From NCBI RefSeq assembly GCF_000165425.1, contig NW_001799639.1, positions 154,702-218,701 of the forward strand: 64,000 nt of DNA, written 5' to 3'. Source of the DNA: Paramecium tetraurelia (taxonomy: Eukaryota; Ciliophora; Oligohymenophorea; Peniculida; Parameciidae). Below the pieces are notes generated by a model. It saw only the letters and a program-made list of their open reading frames with translations. It searched no databases and was not told where the DNA came from. Of the stretch, positions 35,758 to 48,044 are shown piece after piece. The translations under genes were made by a program, and so were the position numbers. How positions within the stretch are numbered: the stretch's first letter is position 1; each line of letters begins with the position of its first letter.

Positions 35758-37791
35758 TCAATCCTATTAATCGATATTTGAAATAAAGCTAATATCTTAA
35801 TCAAGAATTTATTTTTTGTTCTTATTTCCGTCAATTTAAGAAACATCAACACTGAATAAATCAAATTGCTCGGATTACTACTTCTTTTTGCTTGTTAATT
35901 CAACTAATAATTATTAAATTTCATTTTTGGTCTATATAAAATTAAAATAAATTAATTACTATAGCTACAACAGATTATTAAGGAGGTTTCGAAAAAGCGA
36001 CTTGAGTTTCATTTGAAAAGTAAGAAAAAGGATTACTATAAGATCGTTTTACTCTTTTGTTTTATGACAGAGGATCTTCCATTTATTTAATTAACTATTT
36101 TTTCTTTATATTACTTATCTAGAGTTAAGATGATATCATACGTCGAAATGCTAAAAGAATTCACTTGACATTGACATAATGAAGTTAACGCATTCTTCCC
36201 TTGTCATATCATAGTACTAAGCTTTCTAAGATTGCATTTGATTTCTAGTAATTGGTTTTGAATCAGCTCTGGCAGTCTAACAATAGGGTGCTTGCTCAAA
36301 GTTCTCATCAGTATTGATTTCTAACTCTTTTAATTGCAATTTCTTCATTTTCATTTAGGGGACAACCTATTGATTTTATTTCTGATTCTGAGTTTTCTGA
36401 TTAGAATTGCTTAGTTGAACTGAGATATTTTCCTTTGGTTCTGTGTCATCAAATTTCACATCAGCATTTGATACCTGTTAAGATTATCTGACAAAATAGG
36501 ATGGTTAAGTATTGACTCGTTCATTATTTTAATTGAATCTGGGACTGAAGATGCCAACAGCTATATCTTACTCTTGATTTAATTGTACAGAGTTGAATTA
36601 TTTTCTAGTTTTGAGTTGTTCCATAAAGTTTTAGTTTTATTTCTTATAAAATTACAGTTCTGCCATTAATTGATCATTCCTTTAATCTTTTAATTGGTTT
36701 GATCGTATTAATAATTCATTGGTGTCTTGAATTTATTCGTACCTCTTGATTAATTCATTATACAATTTGCTCACATTTAAATTACTGTTTTTTTCTTTTT
36801 CAAATAGTTCTTTGAATCCTTTAACCATCATCTCCATTTTATGTAATTTCTCTTAATAAATCATCCTTTCATTTTTGCTCAAATATTTCAACTGTTATGG
36901 CTCTGGAGAAAACCCATAGCCGAGACTTGTTGTTCCATACAGGTCTTAATGCATTTACTCTAGTCTGCCTCTGTGATTTTACAACTCCCTATTCAATTCA
37001 AGATTGTTATCTGTTTTTTCAAGATACTCATTGTACACGAAATCTAGATTATGTAGATTTGATACCCTTCATATTTTAATAGTTCACTTAACTTCTCAGT
37101 ACTATTCTCATTTTGAATATTTCCCTTTTCAGATGATAATTTACTTCCCTTAATGCATTATTGCTCTCTGAAACACTCTAAGCTTCCGCTGTAATTTTCT
37201 GCAAGACTCCTCTCACACTTTCCAACTCCTCATGCAATTTTAGATTCTATTCGGAAGGAGTTACTACTTCAACCAATTTAACTAATTAGCCCTCCTTCTC
37301 CTAGATCGGCTTCATTCTTTCTAACTCTTATATAGCGTATTCCTTATCGTGAATATTGCGTTTCAATTCAATTAACTTATATTCTAAATCACTAATCAAG
37401 TCTTTATAATAATTTGATTGTTCCTCAGCTATCTATTCAGATAGGAGTATTTTGGTTTGTAGTTAGCTGCTCACTTTTTGTTGTTTTGTTAAGGCCTCCA
37501 TTAATTTCTTATTCTCCTCATTTAAATGTTTGACCAATTCTGAATTCTGAAATTATTCACTTGAAGAAGTGCTGCTTCCATCTTTTGTTTGCTGTATTGA
37601 AATTAATATCGAACAATTACTTGAGATCGCTTGCTATCCAAAGCCAATGACATGGCCTATTTATTCAACTTCAATGCATTCTCTAAGTCAGCAATATACT
37701 CTTGTAGAAGTTTATTCTCCTAAGACAGGTAGTGTATTTTAGACTATTGACGATTTGTCACAAACTCGTTTACTTCTGTGCCTAATATCAT
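35758..37791 (-). CDS. Long coiled-coil protein
   Basis: About 658 aa. It starts MILGTEVNEFVTNRQQSKIH, and removing two introns (a 29-nt one near the 5' end and a 28-nt one near 35950) makes the span divisible by three. Most of the protein is heptad-type helix (ENKLLQEYIADLENALKLNK, LEYKLIELKRNIHDKEYAIQ). A Ser-rich linker lies after the first 60 residues (DGSSTSSSEQFQ), and the tail is acidic and Gln-rich (SVDVSQIDGNKNKKQ). No motor, kinase or SMC head is present. It is possibly a basal-body or cortical scaffold, which is inference. The C-terminal exon was recognised only after splicing. Confidence 0.75.
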
Positions 37792-37986
37792 TAATATTGG
37801 CAAATTTATAGTTATAAATTATAAATTCAATCAAAACACTGAAGTAAAATGATGACTTTATATATAAATATAAATTAAACAATTTCTGTTTAACTAAATG
37901 AGATTAATATCTTTATAATTCAATTATGAAGATTATGAATAGTGACAAAATTTATAAATATTTTTAACGAATAGAATATTAAAATT

Positions 37987-38731
37987 ATGCCTCAAGAGTC
38001 TATAGAAATATAAATGTTAAAACAACAAGTTTAGTTATTACAATAAGAACTTCAATAAATTCATTAATATGGCAATATACGCATACTCTGGAATAATATA
38101 TTCTCAAAGTTAGAAACCATCACATTTACATCTCAACAACCTCTCAAAATCTATTAGCAGTTGATGTTTCGACAAAGCTTATCTCAAGATCAAATCAAAC
38201 TAGAGAATCTCACCTAAGATGCCGAATGTCAGACTGAAGATGATTAAATTAAATTTTCAAGACACAATCAAATCCTGCATTTCATCAATTAAAATTGAAT
38301 TGAAACTGCAATAAGACAAGTATCTCCAGGAGAATTTCAATTAAATCGAACTCTGTTTAGATAATATTCAAAACTACTCAAAACAAAAGTCGATCAAATC
38401 AAAACAAAAATTAAGATCATCCATTAATTCATCTCTCTCTATACCAACTACTATCATTAACTTATCCATTAAAGAAAGCTATCTTCCAAAACCTATATGC
38501 AATTTAGAATAAGAGGTCAAGGTATGATTACAATATAAGTCTGAGGACTCTCAAATTAATAATCTAAAATAATAGATCCAAGCACTGAAGTAGGATATTT
38601 CAAATCTATAATTAATTAATAATCAATTAAGCAAGGAAGCCAAATTAAAACTCTTGAATTTCATGGTATTGAATAAACAGCAACAAAAAATTGAAATGAG
38701 AAAGATAATTTGTGATAATTTTAAAATATGA
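37987..38731 (+). CDS. Gln-rich coiled-coil protein with an 18-nt intron candidate
   Basis: 230 aa. MPQESIEIQMLKQQVQLLQQ opens a Gln-rich helix, and later segments (ENFNQIELCLDNIQNY, LKQQIQALKQDISNLQ) are also coiled coil. Two splices are required: one of 34 nt starting near 38229, and 18 nt at 38522-38539 (gtatgattacaatataag). Both flanks of the latter are in the same frame and a TGA lies inside. The result divides by three. It converges on the dUTPase gene with 17 bp between the stops. No family is recognised. Confidence 0.65.
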
Positions 38732-38748
38732 TAACTATTTTATATGCA

Positions 38749-39468
38749 TCATTCTTCAATCAAATTATGTAACTATTAGATTATTATTTATTCATTCTTT
38801 CCCTCATTCTTTTTAAATAATTCATACACTTTCTTGTCTCCTTTCATTGTAATCTCACCCAATTGCTGTTTTTATTTACTATTAATATGTCCATTTGAAA
38901 ACAAACTGTATAAATCCAAAATGGTCAATTCTTACCAAGGCTCTGGTTGATCATGATTCAATTGTTGAATATTTTATAATTTCTATTTTAATTGTTGAGA
39001 TTAATTGTTAGTATTTTAAATTAGTTTGACTCCAGTTGATCCAAACCCTCCCTCTCCTCTTTGAGTTTCAGTCAGATTATCAGTTTCTTAAATATCAGTT
39101 TGAACAACATATTCAATGACCATTTAAGCAATTCTATCTCCGTAATTTACTTTGAAATCGTTGTCTCCGAAATTAAATAATAACACACATATTTCTCCTC
39201 TGTAATCTTCATCAATTACACCAGCCCCAACATCTATAAAATTTTTGGCTGCCAATCCAGAACGTGGAGCTGTAATCATAAGAACATACATACCTATTCT
39301 ACCATAAGTGCCTTCAAGTAAGGCCATTGAGATTCCGGTTTTAATTACTTGTTTTCCTTTTGCAGGTACAACGGAATCCTCAGCACTAAATAGATCATAG
39401 CCAGCTGCTTTGAGGGATCCCTTTTTGGGGAGGATGGCTTTCTCGACTAATCTTTTCACATAGATCAT
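38749..39468 (-). CDS. DUT: dUTP diphosphatase with C-terminal extension
   Basis: 231 aa after a 24-nt intron (39270-39293), which has no TGA; removing it restores GRIAPRSG. It hydrolyses dUTP to dUMP and PPi, preventing uracil incorporation into DNA. All five trimeric dUTPase motifs are present in order: [34 protein letters not shown] (with the catalytic Asp), a motif 4 around GDRIAQIVIEYV, and [10 protein letters not shown] near residue 140. The protein continues for about 80 residues past motif 5. That Gln-rich linker is followed by [20 protein letters not shown] and a Lys-rich end, which is unusual for the family. Confidence 0.95.
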
Positions 39469-39562
39469 TTTATTTAAATTATTTATTTAAAGCGCGGCTA
39501 GATGTATTATAATTAATAGTCATACCTGTTATAAATATTCTTTAGTTTTACTAATCAGCTTA

Positions 39563-39633
39563 GGTCGTATGGTGTAGTGGTTAGCACCTTGGACTTTGAA
39601 TCCAGTGACCCAGGTTCGAGTCCTGGTATGACC
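39563..39633 (+). tRNA. tRNA-Gln, anticodon TTG (UUG)
   Basis: 71 nt, intronless. The acceptor stem GGTCGTA pairs with TATGACC with one G-T wobble. The D arm contains GTGTAGTGGTTAGCAC. The anticodon loop CTTTGAA holds TTG, and the T arm is CCAGG-TTCGAGT-CCTGG. It reads CAA. It is the standard glutamine tRNA and not one of the two extra ciliate tRNAs (anticodons UUA and CUA) needed for TAA and TAG. CCA is not encoded. A and B box sequences look normal. Confidence 0.95.
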
Positions 39634-39638
39634 TAAAC

Positions 39639-39643
39639 TTTTT
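39639..39643 (+). terminator. Pol III T-run terminator of tRNA-Gln
   Basis: Five T residues begin five bases after the tRNA 3' end, as expected for RNA polymerase III release. Confidence 0.6.
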
Positions 39644-39734
39644 AATTTTTAATTAATTTATTTTAATTTTTGAACATCGTAATAAATTTGAATTTAAACA
39701 AATTAATATATCGTGTTATTTATTATAAAACCCA

Positions 39735-41157
39735 TCATTTCTACTTTTGTTAGAATTCTGGAAGGATATCTTCTTCTGATGAAGACAGCCTTTGATTTTT
39801 GTTTCCACTTGTTTCTCCCCCTATAGAACCATTGCTACTGATGGATGAGAAAATTTAAGTTTGGCAGTATTGCAAATATAATTTGAATGAAACATTTGGA
39901 AATATCTTGTCATAATTATCAAATAGGATTTTCAGAAATTTCAGCTAAAGTTTAATTTATTCAATTGATTATGTCTAATTTACCTAAACTCTCATGAAAC
40001 AAGGAGCAAATAAAATTGCCAAATTATTCATATTCATTCGATTGAACTCAGAATAATTCCCTACACAAATTAAAAAGTTGACCATTACGATCAGCAACTA
40101 TTTATTTAAATTGGGTAATTAATCAAATACTTCTTTTAATAAATCAATCTCTGTTTGGGGAGTTGTTTCTAATTATGTTTTAATAGCAACTTACATTCGA
40201 TATGCTCACAGATCCATTTGTAAATGTGTTCAGGAATCAACGGATCAGGTAACTCTAGAAAAAACCTCTTTATGAGACTACAGATTATCCGCACATCTTC
40301 TACAATCTTCAAACATTCATAGTTCTCATTAATTAACTGTTGTTATAGTTAGTCTTCTTCAGTTATTAAACCTTATTTTCTAAAAATATCTGGTATCAAA
40401 AATCTATCTTAATTGACTACAAAGTAGGACAACAAATGATCAATTACTACAGGGATTTGGAATTGATTTAACTTTTAGCTATTCAAAGATGAACCAAAGG
40501 AAGATGATGATTATTTTATTAATTGAACTGGTTCGATTTGTTCGAAGCTCTAAATTTATTTTGGGAATGTATTCATCCAACTGCCTTAAAAATTTGGTAT
40601 CTATAATAGTTCCTTTACTCTTAAAATGAATTTAAGATTACTCGTATATATATTTAGTTTTCTTATACAAAATTTTCTCTCTCCTTGATCTCTATCGTTA
40701 GATCAATAGGTTTGCTTTTATTTTAAAGCTTGGTTGATATATATAAAAGCACTTTAATTAAATGTAATATTTGCTTGGGAGCTACCTCATTAACTTTCGA
40801 AATCTGATCAACTATGATAGTCCATCATGCTATGACATTATATATACAATAGTATATGTACTAATAAAATATTGTGATTTAATACTTCTGATCTATTTTA
40901 TTGTCTATACAGTTTATTGTGTAATACATGATCTTATTGTTATCAAAGCTGTTCTACATACTACCATTAAATAAAAAGCACACATTTTATTGTTCGAAAC
41001 CTAAATACAAATCCAAAATACCTTAATTTTGTATAAAATTGCTTTTTTCAATATCAGACAAATTTGTGTATTTGGCAATTTATAATTTTTATTAATAATC
41101 CTAGTCCAATTTGGGCTAATATTTTTTAAGGGCCTTTTGAATATCCTTAATTTTCAT
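39735..41157 (-). CDS. RhoGAP-domain protein
   Basis: About 455 aa. It starts MKIKDIQKALKKYQPKLD. An N-terminal region of about 200 residues, without a recognised domain, precedes a RhoGAP domain. That domain holds IPVVIDHLLSYF, the arginine-finger segment IPDIFRKQG, ICSLIKRFFLELPDPLIP and NMNNLAILFAPCFMR. It would stimulate GTP hydrolysis by Rho/Rac-type GTPases and so affect actin or phagocytosis. Intron 40169-40194 (26 nt) inside the domain is firm. A second intron of about 33-36 nt around 40810-40850, which covers a TGA, joins the N-terminal part; its exact ends are uncertain and one more short intron is probably missing. The C-terminus is Ser/acidic (RLSSSEEDILPEF). Confidence 0.85.
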
Positions 41158-41654
41158 ATATCTCTATTATTTGTTTAATTTACTAATATATTATAAATGA
41201 TTAATTATTCCTCTCATATCCATATCCCGTATGGAATAATTTCATGCATTTCCTTCACAATATCTTTTTTAATTAATCTATTAGATACACAAACAATATA
41301 ATAATATTTCACAAAATTTCATCCTCTATTTTATAATTATTTTTCTCATTAAATCTAATCATACTGAGGTAATCAATACAAATATCGTAATTATTACTCG
41401 CAATTTAGACATCAAAATGATTCCATTACCGTAAGAAAAGAAATCTTTATTATAATTTTAATTGTAACGTTATTTATTTCTAATTACAAAAATACAATCT
41501 GATAGTAGGTATTTTATAATTTAAGATAGTTTTGAATAATCAAATCCATTCAACATTAGATATATACAATCAACCATAAAAATATACTAAATTTAAATAA
41601 TTTTATTATTAATAATAATTAACAAACTTATTGATAGATTACGAATTAACAATA
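41158..41654. other. 497-bp AT-rich intergenic region
   Basis: Lies between two minus-strand genes: 5' of the RhoGAP gene and 3' of channel E. I found no coding frame, RNA gene or repeat in it. It should contain the RhoGAP promoter and the channel E 3' end. Confidence 0.4.
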
Positions 41655-44600
41655 TCATTATTTTTTTTACAATTTACAATTTTTAATTTAAACTTCTGGA
41701 AGCACCTTGTTTCTTTTAAGCTGACTTTTTGTAACTCTTAAAAGCATCATCTTGTGTCTCACTCTTTATATGGATTCAAATTTATTTATTATAGAAACAT
41801 ATGCTTTCGTTCTTTTATGTTTCAAAAATTTAAGGATAAATTAAAACGGATAAAACATGAACATTTAAAGTCTATTTAGAATTAATTGTTGCCAATTCTA
41901 CTTATTTTTATTAATCTGCTCTATTATTGAAGTGATATTATGCGAAGGGAAATAATAATCATAGTGATAAATGGAGTCTAAATTTGGTTCAGATTCATAA
42001 TACAATTGAATGTAAAGATAAGTGATTTCCTTTATTTGTTTAACAAGTTATGGGTCATCAATATACTTTTGCATCTTATTATAGATTATTTTGATGTTCT
42101 CTGCATGGACTTATTCAAATTCCTTAATTTAATTTCTATATTCCTCAACTTCATTGCTGATAATTGTTTCACCAGGATAAGATTCAATTGAAGGTTCATT
42201 TAGATTAGATAATAAAGACGGACTCTTTGTATTCTATCTCAAGAATTTATGGTCATAAATAGACCCTGATTTATAGATTCTTTTGGAATTATATTTTTAA
42301 GTGAATTTACTTTGCTTTTCTATTCTAACATCAGATTAGATTTCTAAATCGATACATTTAACTGCTCTCTGATGACCTGAAGTAACAAGAAATTCTTCAG
42401 TAACTGGAAACACTTTCACGGAAGGTAATTAATCTTCATTGCCCAGAAATACTATATTAGGTTCAAGATCCTAATCCACAATATTTTAGCACTTTTATTG
42501 ATTCTGAATGAGTTAAGGATTATCCAAAGCAAAGATCCTAGCACATTCTTAAACAAACAACATTTCTGCTCTGGTCATTATTGGTTTTTCAATAGTTCTA
42601 CGTTTATGATACTTTCTCTCTTAATATTAATTGTAGGCATGTCTCTTAAGCACTAATTCTTTATTGGGAATCAATTGCACTTAAGGACATTGATTTAATT
42701 GATGATCAATTTTATTACAGACAGGACAAAATTGACCTTCCTTGATTAATTATTAATCCAAATTAAGAATTAATTAATCTCTCAATTAACAATACTTTTG
42801 AAAATCTTCTGGGAAATCTCTTAATGTTTCCAGGAAGTCAGATTTTGATAGCATTAATAAACTGACATATCCAGCTGCTTTGAATAATTCTTTTTCTTGA
42901 CTATGGAGTAAAAACTCTTTGACACATATAAATCTTCCATGACTAATGTGAGAATTAATCTTCGATCTTTGTTTTCCATCAGAGTGTTAATACAATAGAA
43001 TTCCTTATTCAATGTAACATAAATGATATTCTCCATCAAATTCAATTGAAAATGTATTTTAAGGTTGTATAATTTTTCTTTTTATTGATTTAAAGAGAGC
43101 ATTTCGAAATTCAGCACTGAAGTACTTCTGCAAAAACTCACATTTCAAGTTGAATATTTTATATGCCTATTTATCTAATTCTTCTTTTAATTCATCTGAC
43201 AATTATCCTAGCAATGCCTATTCCATTTCCAAATCTATCTCATCATCTTCTTTCCATCGATAAGTCAAGTATTCCTTTATTCTAATATTTAATTAATAAT
43301 ATCAATTACTAATATTATAATGCATAAGGGATCTCACGTTCTCTCATATACTTGTTTATCACTCTCATCTTTTTGTTTCTCTCGACTTAATTTTGAGTGA
43401 TATCATCAATAATGCCTCCAATAAAGTTTACACTATAAGAAAACCACAAGCAAGCACACAAAATAAAAATGATTGTGACTATTTTCTCTATTTAATTTTG
43501 AGGCACATTGTCTCCATATCCGATTGTTAGCATTGTAACTATTGCAAAGTAAAAGGCTTCCAAATACTATGATGACCATCTAAGATTCCCTAATCTCTTA
43601 GAGATAATCCAGGAATCCTCATCATCTATACTGCTGAACCAAAACCATATACAACTGAATAAATGAGCTATATAAATTAAAGATAGCAAAAACTTTAGCA
43701 ATCCTATTCTACCTCTTTAGGGTCTTGTGAGATATGAGATTTAATCCACTTTTAGAAAAGATTCATAGACATATTTGAGTTAACTTAAAAGTAGGATCAA
43801 AATTAAATCATAATTTCCTGAAGGCATGTAAGTATTGACTAGCAGAATAATGGTTATGCCTTGATCTATTAGAGTGGATCTATTAGTTTGCAACTTGATT
43901 ATTTCCCAACGGTCTTATATTGCTTTGCCTGTTTTGTAGGTGATAGTGTTGATATTTACAATATAATCCAATTATAATATTATAAATAGTAGTGTTGAAA
44001 ATATCCGATCTTCAGATACCAAAATTTTTGAATGAAATGAAATTTCCAACGGTACCAAAAACACCAATATCCCTCTCATGAATGTAACAAAAAAGTCCCA
44101 ATACATCTTAAACTTACTTTCTGGCTGAATCAATGGTATACAAGAGAGTAACAACAATAACTGCTTAAATAATGAAGTTTATATTTATTGAAGAGTTTCC
44201 TTCAATTCCTCAAATGCTCGTTTTTTAATAATTTATTTGGTCAATATTCTTTATACTGAAATAAATGAAAGTTCTTTGCGCTTGAACTACTTGGCATAGG
44301 CAATCACATTTGAACTATGTAAATTTTAAACTTTACTTTTCTGAGGCTTTATCACTTATTAAATTTAAAATACTCTCATTTAATGTCTCCAATTATCGTC
44401 TTTTTTATCCAACTTTTTCTAAGAACCGTCTTATGAAAAAAAAAGTCATAAGACTTGAACCTGTATCTTTGGAGGATCTATTGATTTGAGTCGGCAGCTC
44501 TGATAATGAAATCACATCGTTTTAGAGAAAATCTTGTTCAGGTTTAGGAGTGTATGTTATATCAGGAGTTTTATCTGTTCTACTCATAGAAAACATTCCA

Positions 44601-44737
44601 TTTTGAAAAACACTGCTAGGTCGTGATTCTTTGAGACAATATTCTAAGTACTATTGTTCAAAGTCTTCGTTTTACTCTGCCCTTAACTCCCTATCTAAGC
44701 TGTTACTATAATTATCTTCGGGTTTCAGATTTTTCAT
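41655..44737 (-). CDS. Six-TM K+ channel with degenerate CNBD and CCHC zinc-knuckle motif (channel E)
   Basis: 1010 aa after introns 43282-43309 (28 nt) and 44315-44336 (22 nt); the spliced length divides by three. N-tail EDFEQQYLEYCLKESR, S1 YWDFFVTFMRGILVFLVP, pore TMLTIGYGDNVPQNQ, S6 LWFSYSVNFIGG. The C-linker (RRIKEYLTYRWKEDDEID type) leads to a CNBD-like domain (LCYIEQGILLYQHSDGKQRS), where HGRFICVKEFLL replaces the FGE cassette. At 42687-42728 it has CPVCNKIDHQLNQC, exactly C-x2-C-x4-H-x4-C, then a basic stretch (LKRHAYNQYQERKYHKRR) and a long helical tail. Unlike channels D and F, it has no intron before LWFSYS. It is closest to channel F, its upstream neighbour in the same orientation. 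Confidence 0.88.
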
Positions 44738-44899
44738 TAAAATTAAATCAATTAAATTAACAATCCTTTACAAGATAATAATTTTTAATTTTGAAGCATA
44801 ATTGTTGCCCAAAAATAATAATAATAAATACTCTCAACCAAATTTGTAGAAAATATATAAATATATATAAAAATCAATTATTACAATTTAAATTTGGGT

Positions 44900-47800
44900 T
44901 CATATTTCTGGAACTATTTACCCTAATTTCTAAATTGGTTTGACTATCACTGATTTCTTTTTCAATTTCAAACTATTTTTCAAAGTTTTCAGTCTATTAT
45001 TCAATCTCTTGGAAGAGTCATGTTTTATTTTTTGAGGATTGATCACATTCCTTTTTTTATTGAGGTATTTTTAAATAAAAACAAATGGATAAAGCATATA
45101 TTTTTGTAATTTTTCAAGAAATAGTAATTACCAATTCGAATTATTATTATGACTATGTTTTATGATTTCATTAAAATTATCATTTTTAAAGAAACAATCA
45201 TACGATGTCATAACTTCAAAGTCATACAATCTCTGCTAATTAAATTACCAATAAAGAGGTTCGATCTAAAAGTAAGCCTTCTAAATAGTTTGATCGTTTT
45301 CATTGAGTTCCAATTCCCTCTAAAGTTGATGGTATAAATTGGTTATATTCTCTATCATATTATCATTGAAATCTGAAACTGTCAATCCATTCTTTTCCTG
45401 TTTCTCTTCTTTGTTCTCACTATCATCACTACTATTACTACTCTCCTCACTCTCCTTTCCTTCCTTGATATAGTCTGGCTAACAAAGAAGCATCCCCTTT
45501 GGACTTCTCCCCAATCCTGAAGATATATTTAAATTAAATATTGATTATTTTCTATTTTACAATGCTTGATGGAGATTGGACCTAACACCATTTATTTTTG
45601 GAGTACTAGACCCTTAACTTTGTGGTTCACTTATAATTCTCTTTGATTTTGATACTGCTGCTTAAAACCTGCCATCATTCTGAACTTTAAAGCAAGCACT
45701 ATTCTCAGCACTTGAACTCATTGATTCTTATTCATAAACTAATTGAATTTTTTATTATTCTTAAATCAAATTAATATTTTCAGTTTAGAATACCTGAGCA
45801 AATTACTAAATCAAATCCTTCTCAAATCTTGCTCTTCTTATAGTTTAATCACTTTAAAATCTCTTAGAGTTTTCTCTACTTTGATATTTCCGTTTCTATT
45901 CTCCTGGTAACAAATACTTTTTTAAGATAACTTCCCTATCAGGAATGTATTAAATTTGAGGACAACTTTTCAAGTTATGATTAAATAACAGACAAGCTGG
46001 ACAAAATACTCCATTCTCTATTTAAGGAGGATAGAGATTTAAATTCATTTATTCTTTTAATTCACAAAACTTTTAGAAGTCCTCAGGGTAATTCTTTATT
46101 GTGTCCATAAAATCCTTTTTAGAAAGTATTAACAAACTGACATAGCCGTTAGATTTGAAGAACTCAATATTTGGACTTTGAATTATAAATTCTCTCACAC
46201 AAAAAAACTATTCTTGCTGTATTTAGGAATTCATTTTTGATCTTTGCTTTCTATCAGGATGTTAATAAAGTAAAATTCCCTATTCTACAAAACACAAATG
46301 TTATTAACCATCAAAATCAATTGAAAATGTGTTTTGTGGTGGAATAATTTTTCTTTTGATTGACTTTGATAGAGCATCCTTAAAATCCTCTCCAAAATTT
46401 GAAAGAAATGCTGATTTCTTAATAAATATTTTGTGCACTTCCTTATCCAATTCTTCCTTAAGTTCATCAGACAACTATTCTAATAGAGTTTATTCAATCT
46501 CCAGATCAACTTCATCATCTTCTTTCCATCTGAATGTCAAATACTCTTTTATTCTAAAAATGAAAGTACTCATTACTTGTGTTTCATATTAAATGGAATC
46601 CTTCTTTGATCCATATATTTATTGATAACTCTCATTTTTCTATTTCTCTCAACTTAATTTTAAGTGATATCGTTGATTATTCCTCCAATGAAATTGACGC
46701 TATAAGAGAACCACAAACCTACGATATTATTGTGATTATTACATGCCCCTAAGATGAAGATTATCGTCACAATCTTCTCTATAGAGTTTTTTGGAACATT
46801 GTCTCCATACCCAATTGTTAACATAGTAACTACTGCAAAATACAACGCTTCCAAGTATTACAACTCCCATGATTTCAGATCTAAACCATTAAATCTTATC
46901 CAAGAATCCTCCATACTTATTTGACTAAACCAAAACCAAATACAACTAAAAAGATGGAGAATAAACAATAATGTCAATATAAATTTTATCAAGCCTATTA
47001 CTCCTCTTAAGGGTCTTGTTAAATAAGAAATTTGATCACTCTTAGCAAAAGTCTCGTAAATATATTTATATTAAGCTAAAACAACAAGTAAAAATAAATT
47101 AATTTTGTTATTGATTTCTGGTACAATCATAAAAATTATAAGCACAAATGATGTAGAAAAATCGGTCAAAAATTCCTATTTCAATTGATATATCAATAAA
47201 TCCCATCTATTTTGAATTGCAGCTCCATTCCTATATGATAAAGTGTTTATTCTTATGAGAAAGTCAATCTGCAGAATTACAATGATTAAAGCAGTCAAAT
47301 ATATATAATGCAGAAACAATATCCCAGGTTCAAATGCTATTTCCAATGGAATGAGCAATACTAAAATAATTCTAAAAAAAGAAGCAAAGAAGTCCCAAAT
47401 CATTTTAAAACGTGATTCCGGTTATATTATTGGAATCTTGTTTACTACAGTAGTAATTAGATCGAAACAGTTTTTCTTGATTATTTTAACTCTCGATTTC
47501 ATCTATTCAAGGATACTTTTATTCCTAATTCCAGTATCTTTCCTAAGGAAAGCCTTCATTCTGCCTAAAGACGATCCTTGCTTTTTGCATTGATGTTAGT
47601 AATTGAATAAATTTTACCTACTTATAATAATTTATACATATCAGCAGCTCTATCTTCTATCAAATTAAAATGGATCTCATTCATACTCAATATTCTCTTC
47701 CTACTTTAAGAAATTTTTTCAATGAATCTCCTAATATAAAAACTGCACATCAAACTAGTCCCTGTAGGAACGCTTCCCCTTCTTTCATTATGTTAGCAAA

Positions 47801-48044
47801 ACCTACGACTAAGAAGTTCTGAACTTTAAGCAGATGTAATAATCTCATCAAATGGGGTTTCTGGTATTTTATGAAGACATTCAGCTTCAATACTTTTTGA
47901 ACTAATGCTTCTGCTTATACGAGGGTAGGTAGTATTGGGTTAATTTCTCGATTCCCTTAAGCAATGATCAAGATACTATTGTTCAAAATCTTCATTTTAG
48001 ACAGCTCTTAATTCAATATCCTAATCAAATTCAATATTAAACAT
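44900..48044 (-). CDS. Six-TM K+ channel with degenerate CNBD and CCHC zinc-knuckle motif (channel F)
   Basis: About 1000 aa. It starts MFNIEFDQDIELRAVQN, followed by EDFEQQYLDHCLRESR, matching channels D and E. S1 FFASFFRIILVLLIPLEI, pore TMLTIGYGDNVPKNS, then a 24-nt intron at 46719-46742 just before LWFSYSVNFIGG; the intron has no TGA and is in phase. The CNBD-like domain shows LCFVEQGILLYQHPDRKQRS with QEQFFCVREFII instead of FGE...R. At 45962-46003 it has CPACLLFNHNLKSC, the same C-x2-C-x4-H-x4-C pattern, then LPGEQKRKYQSRENSKRF. The C-terminus ends GQIVPEI. One or two short introns near 47600 and at the 3' end remain unplaced. Confidence 0.86.

Noticed and set aside
40771-40974. 67-aa plus-strand frame with membrane-like sequence
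   Set aside because: Antisense to the N-terminal exon of the RhoGAP gene, which has a better codon pattern and joins to a recognised domain.
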